64,000 nucleotides of DNA, taken from assembly GCA_037074765.1 (NCBI GenBank), contig JBAMDO010000053.1:124001-188000 (forward strand), read 5' to 3'. Shown one piece after another: positions 12,357 to 24,925 of this stretch. The notes beneath the pieces are model-generated. The model searched no databases and had not been told where the DNA came from. It saw only the letters and a program-made list of their open reading frames with translations. The number at the start of each line of letters is the position of its first letter. Position 1 is the first letter of the stretch. The DNA is from Mansonella perstans (Eukaryota; Nematoda; Chromadorea; Rhabditida; Onchocercidae). A program made the position numbers and the translations under genes.

Positions 12357-12678
12357 GAGATAATCACTAACTGATTAAGTTATCTGTTCTTAAACCAACC
12401 AAGGAGGGTAAAGGAAGCATTTACATGGTTTTTGTTGACAAGCAATTTTGTATTGAAACATTTAACTGTGAAAACTTTTTACAAACAACAAATAATTATC
12501 CATGCAAGCAAGGAAGATTATTCAAAGATTATTCGACGTATTTTATTTGTTTCGTTTTGCTTGATTGCAGAAATGTGTAACAGAAATAATCTATCAGATG
12601 TAAATAAAACTGTTTGAAATATCTTTTTCTCCACTTATTTTTAAAATATATCCCCGCAAGTCATAGTACGTGATCTTA
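12357..12678 (+). repeat. Dispersed repeat, copy D
   Basis: It matches the left and middle modules of copy B (ACCAACCAAGGAGGG, GCAAGCAAGGAAGATTATTC, AATGTGTAACAGAAATAAT). The long open frame across it (12432-12617) is not kept in copy B, so I do not call it a gene. Confidence 0.8.
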
Positions 12679-13475
12679 AATATTTTATGATATTTTTAAT
12701 GGATTATTTCAGCCTAGATGAATGAAATATATACGTTATCCAGTAATTAGATATGTCAGATGTTTAGCTACATGAGAAAATATTCGAAACATTAAAAGAT
12801 ACAAAAATAAGCCCAAGAAGCGTTAAAAAAAATCATCAAAACAAAAATAACGAAGCAATAACGCAAGCAGCAGTAAGTATGGAATATTTTGTGATTGCCC
12901 CATCATGACAGATCGACCCGGACCACCTGTCTGCATCATTTTCCTCTCTCTACAGTACTATCAGTATATTACTGAAAACACATCGCATTAATCTCTTTAC
13001 ACCCCTTTCCTATAACTAAAGAATATGTATAGGTAATAAACGACACGGTACTAAACGCAAAAAAAATAAACATTTATTCGAGAAATGATCACCAAACACA
13101 AATACAATAAAACAAACGAAATTTTAAACATCATTTGTCTGTTAGATATTCCTTCATTTACTGTACCATTTTATGACGTTGATTTTCGCAGATATTATAA
13201 AAATAATCTGTGATGTGTTTTACATTAGTGGTACAGCTCCTCTATTGCTCCATCAAGTCTGATGTTCTAGAAAGTTAGTAATAACAAAACGAAGTAGTAA
13301 ATGAAATCATAAAGCACTGTTAAACTAGAAATGGTTGATTTCTAAAGCTCATAATTTTAAAAACGGATTGCATATGCAGTTAACAGTTCAGCAGCAAACT
13401 TGAATAGACCTTAGGTTTCTTCAGTGTCTGATACACTGTTGTAATTTTATGCTGAAACATTTCAGTGTCATTCAG

Positions 13476-14811
13476 TTAAAATTTAGCAGTATAATCAAAA
13501 TTCAAATAATCACACGGCTCGATTGTTTCATCTTTTCCAAGCAACAAATCCCAATGTAAATGTGAACTATGCGATATTCCTGAAGGTCCACGGTTTATCT
13601 GAGAGGCTGTTTTCAGTTCTCTGGAAAAAAATAACACATTTTCGAAGAAATTATTAATAAATTATAATGCAGATTGCAAACTTCGTGAAATAAATTTTGG
13701 ACGAACTTCACCTTCAAGTAGAAAAATAAAGAAATGAAACAATAATTTCAGCTTCTCTTTCAAAAGTTTGAGTAAATGAAATCTCAATATCACTTCTCAG
13801 TAAAATCAAAAATTGTTTGAAACAAAATTATTAAAAAATAAAAAATGAGGATTTATGTTGTAAATCAGCGTACCATCAACAGTTTTATAAAATAGTGAAT
13901 GATATAAGTCAACCTCGCTGTCAAGACGTTTATCGAAGTAGCTTCCAGCGCTGATCTCTACAGAGGTCAAAAGTGTCTTAAGAAAGTATCTTATATTGCC
14001 ACTTACCGTAAGAAATGCTCTGCATATGCAGTTCCACCGATTGTACGACATTCATCGATAACGTTTGCGATAGTTCTGCGCATTCGCGAATGTTCACTTA
14101 ACAATTCATGATCATTCCGATTCGTCACCAAATCTATAATATAAAAATTTTAAACATAAAAAATTATCTATCTCTTTAATTTATCTGTCTCTCTAATTTT
14201 TTAGTTATATTTAACATTAAAAAATATTGAACAGATCCTTTTCTTAATGGAATAATTAATGTTACCGATAATTTTTTCAAAAATTAGTGGCTGACAAATG
14301 ACAAAGTGAGATAAACAAATGGAGGTAATAGGAAAATTGATGGAAAACTGCAATACAGTTGGAAGATTGTTTTTTACTCATTGAACAAGTATAAGAGCTA
14401 CGACTCTGTAATCTAATATTTTTTAATTCAATCGAGAAAATTTGTAATTATACTTTGATAATGAAGCCGTGTTTCTCAACATTAGTAAATCAATTTTCAA
14501 TCATACTGAATTTTTGTCAGTTTTAATACACCTAAATTAGCATATAATATAATTAACAATGAAAAAGTTTTTTTGTGAAGCTGTAAGGAATTATTACGGA
14601 AGTAGCAAACAAACAGGACATATTTTTTAATGCCAAAGAAAGTTGGAAATTTTCAAAACCAACGTTTGGGTGCTTTCAAATCTTTTTTGTACACAGATGC
14701 AAACTGATTCATTGATTTCGTATCATCAAGTGGAATTAAATGTGACGCATGCTTTGAGCTATCAGCTAATAGCAGATCTGGTTTCACTACTGATAATGAA
14801 TCTATTGACAT
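13476..14811 (-). CDS. Unrecognised 153-residue protein (4 exons)
   Basis: I do not recognise the family. Exons are 14811-14664, 14133-14007, 13955-13914 and 13620-13476, all joining in phase. The chain is hydrophilic, with no signal peptide or membrane segment, so it is probably intracellular. The first part is acidic to neutral (PDLLLADSSKHASHLIPLDD), the middle is charged and probably helical (RMRRTIANVIDECR, then LEATSINVLTAR), and the end reads HWDLLLGKDETIEPCDYLNF. An acceptor with a long poly-T tract ends at 14822, ten bases before the ATG, which supports this as the true 5' end. Exon 3 is only 42 bp and uses an acceptor TGTAGAG; the competing site two bases earlier runs into a stop. 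A role is unknown. Confidence 0.65.
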
Positions 14812-14821
14812 CTTGCGTGAT

Positions 14822-14837
14822 CTGAAAAAAAAAAACC
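14822..14837 (-). promoter_or_regulatory. Candidate spliced-leader acceptor
   Basis: On the minus strand a poly-T run followed by CAG ends at 14822, and the ATG follows after ATCACGCAAG. No coding frame leads into it. Confidence 0.5.
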
Positions 14838-16683
14838 ACTTAACTTGATTCATACAATGAACAGTAAATAATTTACCTATCGTTGAATATAAATTTTTTC
14901 AGGCACTAAAGCACAATACTACGGTGTGAAACAATACTTGATTTGTGAAATGATATTCTTTCGCCAATAGAATTGAATATCGTGCAACTGATAGGATTTT
15001 AAAATATTCTATTAGTAAAGATTTATAGGATTAAAATAGATAAATGTTGGATACGATAAGATTTGACTATATGGTTCGGGTAGTTCTCAAACGTTATATT
15101 TAATGCTCAAACTCCTTAAATATTGCTACTATGTAAAATAACTAGTCTATCAGTGAAAAAACTATTCGCAACATTAACAGTAAAGCAAAGAATATTAGTA
15201 ATTAAGCGATAATGAAATATGGAAAAAACGAGAAGTACGATGCCTTTACATTCATTCTCTCATCTATGTAACAATAAAGTGTAAACGAAGAGTATATTTT
15301 CTTAAACTTATAAATTGCAACGAAATGAAAAAGGATAGATGAGAAGATAAGAGAAAGAAGATTTATTGCAGTAATAAATAGTTATATGCTTAATTGATTG
15401 ATATATTAATTTTTTAAAAATAATACACAACAATTAATAGCAATATTGATAGTAAAATGAATAAGTTAGCATTACTATGAAATTTGAAAAAAATAAAAAG
15501 AGAAGGCAAATTGAAGTAATTTGGAAAGAATATAGTATCCTTATTAGATACTTTTTAATAACATTTCTTGGAGCAAAATGAAGATGAACTCTTTTCATTA
15601 GATCCTCTAACAATTCCGATAAAAATAATAAAATCATGTTACGTTATGTTTTTCATTGAGAGAAGGAGCAACATTTAATGTCTTAGCAATCGTTGACTAA
15701 TTATGAAAATCTCAATCCCTCAATCATTTTTGAGTTATTTCTTCTGAAGTGTATGCTGTTTTGTTTTTTATTTATAATTATTTGTGATGTTTTGATTTTC
15801 TCTCTGATACTTTCATACTAGTACATGTACTAGTATAATTCCATTGGAAAGGCTAAATGAAAAAAGTCTATTCTGTAGTGCTTTTGGAATGCTTACGAAT
15901 GCTAATGATTATCGAATAATCAGGAGCTAATTACATTGATACAAATATAGGTAAACAAAGTTTAGTATTTAATTACGGAACTTTGTTTGAAATGGCATTG
16001 TATAATGTCACACCTTTCAAAGCAGGCAAAGTTATTGTAAGTAAAAGAGATATTAGTATTAATTCAAATAATAGCAATAATAATTCATTTATCATTTAAA
16101 AATTCATGATTTTATTATTAAAACAGCAGAAATAATTTTTTTATTAGCAAAACAAAATTATTACAATAATGCTATAAATAGTACATTTTTGGTCAATGCA
16201 TTTTATGTTAGCTATGCGTAATATTTTAAAAATTTTTTTCAGTTTATCTCGCATTTTTACATAGTACATTTAAAAATGAATTTTATGTTCAGTGTTGTGA
16301 AAATTGGAAGAACTTTTCCATTCAATAATCAATCATTTTTCCTACTTATTATTCATTTCAACTATCTTTCCTACCTGTTATTCATTTCAATCATCTTTTT
16401 TTCCTATTTGTTTTTCATAAATCCATAAATTAAGCAGTGAAAAGTATCGCTAATGTAAGTATTGTTAACATCAAATTGTATTAGAATTTAATAAGTGAAA
16501 GTGATGGCGTAAACTAAAATAAATTACAATATAGTCAATAAATTACAATCGTCATAAGCTTCGTTTAAAAATCAAATTTAAATTATTGTGTCATATATAT
16601 CTGATTTGGGAGATACCATAATCTGTACAGCAGGGAAATGATGCTCGAGATGAACATAAGAGATTTCGAATTTATGAGCCTTT
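14838..16683. other. Intergenic region
   Basis: No convincing exon is seen on either strand. The ORF at 15434-15637 (-) is hydrophobic and A+T-driven. A perfect 22-bp palindrome lies at 15815-15836. Confidence 0.5.
15815..15836. repeat. Perfect 22-bp palindrome
   Basis: The sequence is ATACTAGTACA followed directly by its reverse complement TGTACTAGTAT, with no spacer. Confidence 0.95.
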
Positions 16684-19096
16684 TCAACTGACTGAACTAT
16701 TCAACTGTGTCTGTAATTCATCATCCCAGTCGTATGGTTCATCCATTGCCACATTATAATTTTTCATTGCGAGTTGTAGCATTTCTGTTAAAAATTTGTA
16801 ATCTGGCTGACTATGATATGTTAAGGAATCGATGTAATTCAGGATACGCCGAAATTCTACCTGTAAAAATATTTCACTTGTTTTTCTATATTTTCGACAA
16901 CATAACCTTAAAAAAATTTCAGATCTGAGAAAGGTCATGTAACAATTGAAACATTAGTTTTTTTCACTGAACTACTTTTTGGAGTTATTGGAAGCATAGA
17001 AAAATCATTGATAAATAACGAAAGGAAAAAAGAGTGAATGAAATTTCAGGTCTGAGAAAAGTTTAAAAAAAAAGAAAATTTACAGCTATCACATTTATTG
17101 CAAAATATAGATAAGTGAAATAAAGATACTGAGAAAATAAGTAAGGAAGCGTTATCTATCAACTTTCTATCAATTTTTCAGAAAGAAAATTTTAAAGAAG
17201 ATAACTTAGGGCAATCTTTCAGAAGTGTTTTAAGCGCATCCGATGATCGACATTGCTCTTTCCTTTGTTCTATTTCTTTACGATCTGTTCGGTGAATGTT
17301 ACTCCATGGAAGCTCTCCTGAAATATTAGAATTTAACAGAGTCTTTGATGTGAAATGGAACTTGATCATTATTTTATATCATTTTATGCACAGGAAAGAG
17401 TGTTATTTTGATAAGTTTTCTCATGCTGTTATTCTAATGATTATACCTGAAATCATTTCGATAAGCATGTAGAACCAAGATTCAATATCATCTTTCGGTG
17501 ATATTTCATTCTCCCGATGTGCTGCTAGTGACGCATAACGGGCAGTCCCTCTGCAAATTCTCCAATTTTCGTTTTCATTCAAACAAAACTAAGCTTTATG
17601 TACTCGATAGAATAATTTTTAACTGATTCATCAAAATCAAGCACTCTTGCAATGAATGTCTTGAATTAGTTGTGTAAGGACTTTCAAATCTCAGGAATTC
17701 TTATTATATCTAGTTTTACAAAAAAGCGTGAATCCCACTAAAAAAAAAACCGAAAATTTGACCTGAATGAAGTCTTATTCCTAGGTGGTTTGATTCCATC
17801 CTTGGGATTTTGATACATTCGACACAATCCGAAATCAATTATATAAACATTCACCTTCGATTCAGAAGAATCGTTTATTGCGAAATTTGATGCCTAATGT
17901 TTTTAAAAACAATTTATTCTAAACACTTCAGTTTTCTATTTAAAATAGTTAATAATTCATTGTAAATCGGAAGTCAAATTATAATTCTAGAAAATAATTT
18001 GATAAGGCTTTTGCTTGAAAAGCATAAAGGTGTTTTCAACAGTCATAGGAAAACGCAATACATTTGTCGAAATTTCTTAAAATTTTTAATTCTACTATGA
18101 CATGCTAACATCACAAAATGTATGAAAGATGAGACCAACTTTAATATCCCTATGGACAAATCCCAAGGAGTGTAGCTCTTGCAGTGCAGCTAGTGTCTGA
18201 ATTCCAAGTCGAAGTGAAGTTGATAATGAAAAATGACATTCAACAAATGAGTGTCGTAATTTATGTAGGTTGTCACCGAGCTAAATGTAACTTTTGAATA
18301 AAAATTCATTAGTGAAGAATAAAGAGGAATAATGTGTAATAATTATGCGACAATTTTTGGTGTAGCTTACCATTGCCTTTATAGCTATTTCTTTGAATTT
18401 ATGTAGTATCAAATAATCAAAAGAAAAAAACAAGAGTCGGGAAATGTTAATTTGAAATTAATTAGATCTACTTCATTTACTTGATACAAATTGATTATTT
18501 GCAGATTCCATGGCATCCAAAATTAGCTATTGGATGTACAGAATATCTTTAGCAAGTAACCATTTTCATGATGATGAATTTGAAATGCCCTTCGATTTTA
18601 CCATGATCGATCAGACCGGTAATATGTTCACATGCGATATTTGAAGATTGTCGCAAAACAGTGTAATCCATATCCAGTCCATGAGAATGTTTGTCGCATA
18701 CTTCTAACTTAGCTGCGAAACGTCTTCCATCTGTGCGCCTTAATACCTGGAAGAGAAGAACTAATGTTTATGCCTTTGTGTAAAAATTATTGAATACAAT
18801 GAAATTTCCAAAACTTAAAAAAGGTCTGCATTGTTTTGACAAATCTAATTTTTAAGACTTCAAAAAACTTCCTTAGTCACCAGTAATTATGAAATGAGCA
18901 ATTTAAATTTCATGTGATTTTCACCAATCACCTCATATACCGCACAAAATCGTCCACGGTAAATTAATCGACCGATGGCGAATTCGAAATTCTTCCCTTT
19001 GATTAGGACATTTGTATTAGGTAATCGATTTGTGATATAGTTTTGGTCTTTCTCACAGCTTCCCTCGACAGATTCATCACTTATCAAATCCATCAT
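16684..19096 (-). CDS. CK1-superfamily Ser/Thr kinase, TTBK-like worm type
   Basis: Exons are 19096-18932, 18746-18561, 18280-18140, 17893-17763, 17550-17447, 17317-17206 and 16906-16684, giving 353 residues. Landmarks in order are the ATP-site lysine in FAAKLE (K68), the catalytic loop HRDIK then ASN (D162, N167), DFG (D184), GTARYAS (about 209-215), DDIESWFYMLIEM, GELPW and the C-terminal YIDSLTY, QPDY and EPYDW motifs of worm TTBK/CK1-like kinases. The glycine-rich loop is degenerate: IYRGRFCAVYE keeps one glycine where the family usually has four. The family phosphorylates Ser/Thr, and many nematode members are testis- or sperm-enriched. The last junction is awkward. The better-looking acceptor at 16861 gives a stop in phase, so the model uses the one at 16907, which inserts about 15 residues before VEFRRIL. 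Confidence 0.9.
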
Positions 19097-20137
19097 ACAA
19101 TAATTTTTACAAGAAACTGGAACAATTTATGTATAAGGTGATATCAGAGGAAATGTCCTTATATTTTCTTCAAACGAAATATTTTTAATAAAATGGATTA
19201 CTGAAGGGAGATTTTTTAAGTGGACGAAAGGATTATAAAATGATTAATCTAGAATTTTTCAAATTTACCGAAAATAATGATAAGTCTGCTTGAGATTTGG
19301 ATTCATCTCTTTCAGTGGATATTTTTGCCCTTAGAAGGGTAACTTAGCAAAAAAATGACAAAACGAATCACTGTCACCTGAACTGTCCCAGCTACTACCA
19401 ATAGAACAGTCGAAAATAAAAATAATGCATCAAAAAAGTTCATAGAGATCAAGTAAATAATTTAAAACTAACAAGCATCTCAATGTAAAAACAAGTAGTT
19501 TATTTCTGAAGAAAACCATTATACTTGTGCTTGCTAACAAATGGGAAAAGAAGGGTTTTAAATGAACAACTAAGAGTATTTGAAATGTTTGAAATGATAA
19601 GTTAAGTTTTAAAATTTATGAGGATATTGAACTAAAGATTAAACAGTGTTCTTTTTACTTTTACTGAAAGGTGCAGTTTTGACAAATATTATTTCAAAAG
19701 CTTAATGAATAAAAAAGAAGCACATTGACAATGAGTCATTGCACACACACTTCTGCGCTTACTTTTTTCTTTTCTTTCCTTTCAGATTTAATAATTTTTA
19801 TCTTTATCTCACAATAGAAAAAGTAAAAAATTATTTACTTAACTGTAAAATATGACTAAAAAGTAAAAGCTAATCAATCAATCGATCAATTAATCATCCA
19901 ATCCGTTCTTTTCATCATTTTTCGAGTTTTATTTGCCTGCTTAATCGTATTTGATCTTTATCTGCTGCAGCAGTTGAAAAATAGTTTATTATTCGATGAA
20001 TAAATATTTCTCTCTGACGCTGTCAGAGCATTGCATATAGAAAAGAAATTTTCAAACCAGATCTTTAGGTTTTTAGTTAGCGAAAACTTAGCATATTAGA
20101 TGTACAATTTTTTTACTACTTAAACTAGTATAACGAA

Positions 20138-20214
20138 AATTAAATGGATAGTAGTTAAATTAAATAGATAGTAGTAAAAATTAAATAGATAGTAATTAAA
20201 TAGATAGTAATTGT
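20138..20214. repeat. A+T-rich tandem repeat
   Basis: Imperfect copies of AAATTAAATAGATAGTAGT lie head to tail, about four units with variable spacing. Confidence 0.8.
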
Positions 20215-20492
20215 AATGTTTTGGGGTGACAGCTATGGCAAGAAGAATTCACTAAAGATCATCAAAATTCTCCAAAGCTCTCGAAAGGAATTGGCGCCAG
20301 CATTAGCCATGATTTGTATAGAATACAGCAGTTATTTTTCAACTAGAAAATTTCAATTGCAATTGAATCAATACAAAGAAGTTTTGTTTTTTTTTTTCTT
20401 TTTTTTTCAATTCTTAACGACGATTACATTATTCTAGACCAATCTCAGATGTTTCGCGCTTTGATTTTCGCAACGGAAAGTAGAAAAATAAG

Positions 20493-20588
20493 AACCGGAT
20501 TGAAATGATGGCTAAGAAATCCGTATGAGAAACAGATCAAAAATCAGATTGGAATAATGGCTAAGAAATCCGTATGAGAAACAGATCG
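20493..20588. repeat. Two-copy tandem duplication, period 49 bp
   Basis: Both copies contain GGCTAAGAAATCCGTATGAG followed by AAACAGATC. The first parts of the units differ at a few positions (GGATTGAAATGAT versus AGATTGGAATAAT). Confidence 0.9.
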
Positions 20589-22215
20589 GTTGAACTCAAG
20601 CAACAAATTACTTAATAAACAACTGAACAGCCTGAAGAACTTGAACAGCTTCACCATCCCTCCATCCAACTTCTCATACCGGCCTATCTTTGCCACAGTG
20701 AAATTACTGCAGCATGACGAGAGAACCATCTGCGCCATCTATTCTTTCCCCTCTGCCTAACCTTTCCCATCTATCTTGCCCTAACTCCTCCTCATAATCA
20801 ATTGATAAGGTGAGCTTTTTGAAAATATAAATCATTGTTGAGTTTGTTTTAATTTTAAACTTCTAAGTTTACACGTTAATAGTTATCACAAATATTTTAA
20901 GATTTATTTGGTGCTAGTTGCTATCGACAATAATTGCCAGCTGATATCAATATTGTTTAAGAAATATTTGCAATAAAACAAGTTAATTTTACATTTTACA
21001 TTCTATTTGTGCTTTAAATTTTAAAAATCCTATGACATATGCTAAACAATTTAATTGTCACTGAAAAAAATTTTTTCTGTTGAATCGAAATATGTCTTGC
21101 CACCATTTATTAAACTTCCTGAAATTAATAGAAACTTTGTTGTTTTTTCTTTAATATTTAAAGAGTTGAATCTAAAGACAGAAGAAAATTGTAAGTTGTC
21201 AAGTTAACTCTGAGAGTTAGAAGGTCGTAATAATGATGAAATTAGAGATTATAATAAAACTGTTAAAACATCTCACATATTGCTAATCGTTGCCAGCCGT
21301 GTTTCTTAATTATGTTTCTAAAATTGTCTGGAAATTTATTTTGAATAAACAATGTGGCAGCAATATTATGCTAATGTTGATTTTAGCTGGGAGGAAACAG
21401 CATGCTATAATTCTAAATGTTTTTGCGTGAACAATAATAATTGCGATCTCTCGTGACTTTTAGAAGTTCAGAAGCTATCGGAGCTATGTTTCTCAAGAAC
21501 AACTTTCCATTTGCACCTCATGATTCACATTTTATATTTCATGTTGGCAATGGGAATTTCGGCATAAAATATCAGTGCTCTTAAAAAAAGTCAAAAATTG
21601 GATTCAAAATAGCCAAGAAAAATTTTTTTTGTTGAAGTACTTTATTTTTTTTATAAAGTTCAAAATGATTTAATGAGCTTGCAAACAAAGTAATGCTTTT
21701 GAACAATACGATGAACGAGTGACACATTACTTTTAATTGGCAAACAACATCCAGTGCAAATCATAAAAAAAATGCAAATATCAAATAAAAACAGAAATTG
21801 ATAATTTCAACACAGAAATTTTTTGAATTTTGCTTTCAGATTGAAATTTCATAGTTAAAATCTAAAAATATGTAAACTCTTCTTCATGAAGTGTGAGTAA
21901 ATCAGTGCATCTATATTTCTTCCTACTCCGATCTGATTGCATTACAATAATTTTGCGCCTTGAAACATATAAATTATCTCTGTGTATCAAAACTTTTGTT
22001 TGATTGAATTTCATTTTTCTTTCTGGTTGTAGAGGTACGGAAGGATTTTTTCATTTTTGCATTAAGCTTCCTACAGAATAAACAAAATTTCATTGGCACC
22101 ATCAAGAAATTTAGAATTGATGCATGTAAATCAAACAATCTATTTAAATTGAAGCAAAATTAAATATTAAAAAAAAATTAGACAAAGCATATGTGAAACA
22201 TATTTAAATCACACC

Positions 22216-24925
22216 TTAATTAAAAGGATTTTTAATATATTGTTTGGCAGTATTTAGGAAATTACTGATGCCCTGTTTAACCTTTTTGAATTTCTGAGAC
22301 ATTGCGTCGATGTAAGGTGCAAATCTTGACGGATTTTGTGACGATGGATCATTCTGAAGTGTACATCCACGCTTACCAAAATTTACCAGCTGCAATGAAC
22401 ATTTCTTACTGAATTGTAATCAAGCGTTTGACTAGGATTTCAAGCAACTAGCAGCAAAATTCAGTAATATCTTCAGCCACATGCTTATTAAATATACAGA
22501 TTTACAGAGACGAAGTTCATGCAACTCTACTGATGATTCTACTTTGACAACATTAATAAGTATGACTTAAGTAGACTCGTATAGATTAAAGCTGGAAAAC
22601 TTGTAGCAGTTGATCTCAAAAAATCTAAATGAAAAGCAAGCTTCCTCTAGTAACTGATCTGTGAACTGAAGGACTAACATTAATATTGAAATAATTTCGG
22701 TGGTCGGCGACGTAAGTATTGTAATTTTTGAGGTCATATTTCAAACTATTGCTGCAACTGAGATCTTCACTCCTTGGATAACTTAAGCATGAGCGATACC
22801 TCGCATTCTTAGCCATTCCATATGGGTACCTGAAGGTTTGATTGAATTTGAAAGTTTTTAAAAAGTCTCAAAAAAAAGAGGCATACCAAATTTCAGTTCC
22901 ATGATGATACGATGAGTCATTTCCAGGTGAACAAGGTTTGCTGCTGCTGTTTTGTGGATTCTGAAATCTTTTATCCCTTTCACACGGTGGTAAATGCGGT
23001 ACCACATCTAAGCGATGAACGACCCGAAAACTGAAATTGAAATTGTCTTCACTCAGATAACACTGCTTACGTGTTTTTAAAAATCTGATGTAAAAAGGTG
23101 AAAACTAATATTAAAGGAGCATATCATATGAATAAGCAGCCTTCTGAATGAACCAATCATGTTATCTCTAATTTTTCTTTGATGAAATCAACTAAGTCCT
23201 AACGGATTCTTTGTTAATTCAAAATCAGGTAAATATCCTTTCATTATAAGTCTGAAAATTTAAAATTCATTTCAACAACTTGATCTAAATTGTGATTCAA
23301 TTGTAAATCTATTCCAAGTTTAAAGAATCTTCCATCTTGAAACAATCAACCTGAACGGGATATTAGCATTGTGATACATTGCGAATTGATAGTCACCAGT
23401 TCGTGGTTGACCAAAAGTGACAAGTTTGATTTGATTGCCGGTTCGCAATTTTTGGACTACAGTTCGAGTTGCTGCCAATGATGCTAATGCTCCTCCTGCA
23501 TTTTTTTATTTTATTTTTTATTAAGAAATTCGAACGTCGAATTTTTTCATTAATTACTAAAATTACTAAAATTTTGCAATCGTTTAGATCTTATTTATGA
23601 TCAATTACAAATTTTACTTGATTATTTATTAATGACCTTCGGATTATTTAAATTTGATTGTTCCAGTATGAATTGATTTAATGATATAATTTGAGCTTTA
23701 TTACTCCTTTTGTGTATTTTACAAATACATCAACTTACCGAGAGAATGCCCGGTAAATGTGACCCGATATGTCATGAACATAGGGTCCTGGAGAAGTGAC
23801 TGTACATTTGGCCAAATCTTCTCAAGCGCATCTGAGAAATACCTATTAACCTTAAATAACTGCTTTTATGAAAAATTTAATAAGGATCAGGCTATTCTAT
23901 TCTAATATCTCATTAAAATTATGAAAATAGAATGTCTATGAATTTGAGGAAGAAATCAATGCAGTGACATTCAGCTGCAATCAGGACCATTTCATTTTGG
24001 ATTTAAAGCTTATGTGGAAGTGTGATTTTCTATAACAGTTTGTAAATGAAGAAATGTTAAAAAAAATCATTCATGCTTAAATTTCAGAAATTACGTTCTA
24101 AAATGAAACTACCTTTCCAACACCAAAGAAATTGCTTTTGGCCCTCATCGATTGCAATCCTTCGACGATCAATTGTTTGACTGTCGTCGTACCTCGATAC
24201 ACAATTATTATTTCCTTAATGACATCTGATCTTATTGCATAAAATGAACAGGAATTCTGAAATGCATCGCATATAGCACTCTCTGCATTGTATGTCAACC
24301 ATTTCTGCCATTCGGGTAATGTGCTGTAATAAATTTTTAAATTAATTAGTGCGACGAAAGACTTGAAATTGATGAGCTACAACAGTGATCATGCTTGTTC
24401 CAGTCACTGTGTTGCTTTCGTTTTTTTGTGGAATTTATATTTTCAAACTAACTTGCCTCATTAATTATTGATATAATTATTCTCAGTTTGCAAGACAAAA
24501 TGATGTCTGGTAGATAAGCCGATTATTTTACAATTGTTATTATTAGTAAAATTACAGTAAAATTCAAAAAGTAATGAATGTCTTTGAAAAAAACTCTAAA
24601 TTTTAATAGCTTTATTGTCCTAATAAATTAATCATCTATGGCATCATATTAAACATAACATTAAGCAGAAACAGAAAACTTGTGAATGGCTATTTTTTTA
24701 ATCATTAAAGATAACGATTTTTTGCATATAGTACACTTTTCATAAAGTATTTTTTGCATACAGTATACTGGTTTAATCGACTTACTTGCGGACACATTTC
24801 TCCGGATCATTAGAATAAGCTCCAGCAGATAAACTGAACAGAATTATAGCTTCCTTTTCATTATATAGGGGTAGTGCTTTGTTGCATTCTGTCAACAAGT
24901 ATATTACTATGAGTTTTGTAATCAT
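22216..24925 (-). CDS. Secreted class-3 (fungal-type) triacylglycerol lipase
   Basis: Exons are 24925-24786, 24323-24113, 23850-23739, 23495-23351, 23030-22887, 22829-22679 and 22389-22216. All junctions close in phase, giving 358 residues. The N-terminus is a signal peptide (MITKLIVIYLLTECNKALP), so the protein is probably secreted or lysosomal. Lipase_3 features are CVRNTLPEWQ, the oxyanion-side strand IIIVYRGT, the nucleophile elbow GHSLGG (S153), the aspartate in RLDVVPHLPP (D211) and the histidine in ADHRNYF (H294). The Ser-Asp-His triad is therefore complete. HHGTEIWYP between the Asp and His is typical of nematode members. Eight or more cysteines suggest disulphides. The basic tail (QKFKKVKQG) extends beyond the catalytic domain. 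The enzyme hydrolyses acylglycerol esters. It lies head to head with lipin. Confidence 0.95.

Larger units (their letters stand above)
10387..13475. other. Intergenic region with repeats
   Basis: This 3.1 kb region lies between the convergent receptor (+) and 153-aa gene (-). It holds a 35-bp direct repeat pair (10424 and 10940) and repeat copies C and D. A 61-codon ORF at 11593-11778 has no splice context and no recognisable similarity. Nothing else here looks coding to me. Confidence 0.6.
19097..22215. other. Intergenic region
   Basis: This 3.1 kb region between the lipase and the kinase holds A+T-rich tandem repeats (20138-20214), a 49-bp-period duplication (20493-20588) and a pyrimidine-rich, less A+T-rich stretch (about 20630-20800). 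The ORFs at 20216-20437 and 20544-20738 have no splice support, and the second overlaps the duplication. No gene is called. Confidence 0.55.

Noticed and set aside
12432..12617. 61-codon ORF in repeat copy D
   Set aside because: The frame is not maintained in copy B, so it is chance coding within a repeat.
12896..12935. Weak inverted repeat around GACAGATCGACC
   Set aside because: Fewer than two thirds of the arm positions pair, too weak for a structured RNA call.
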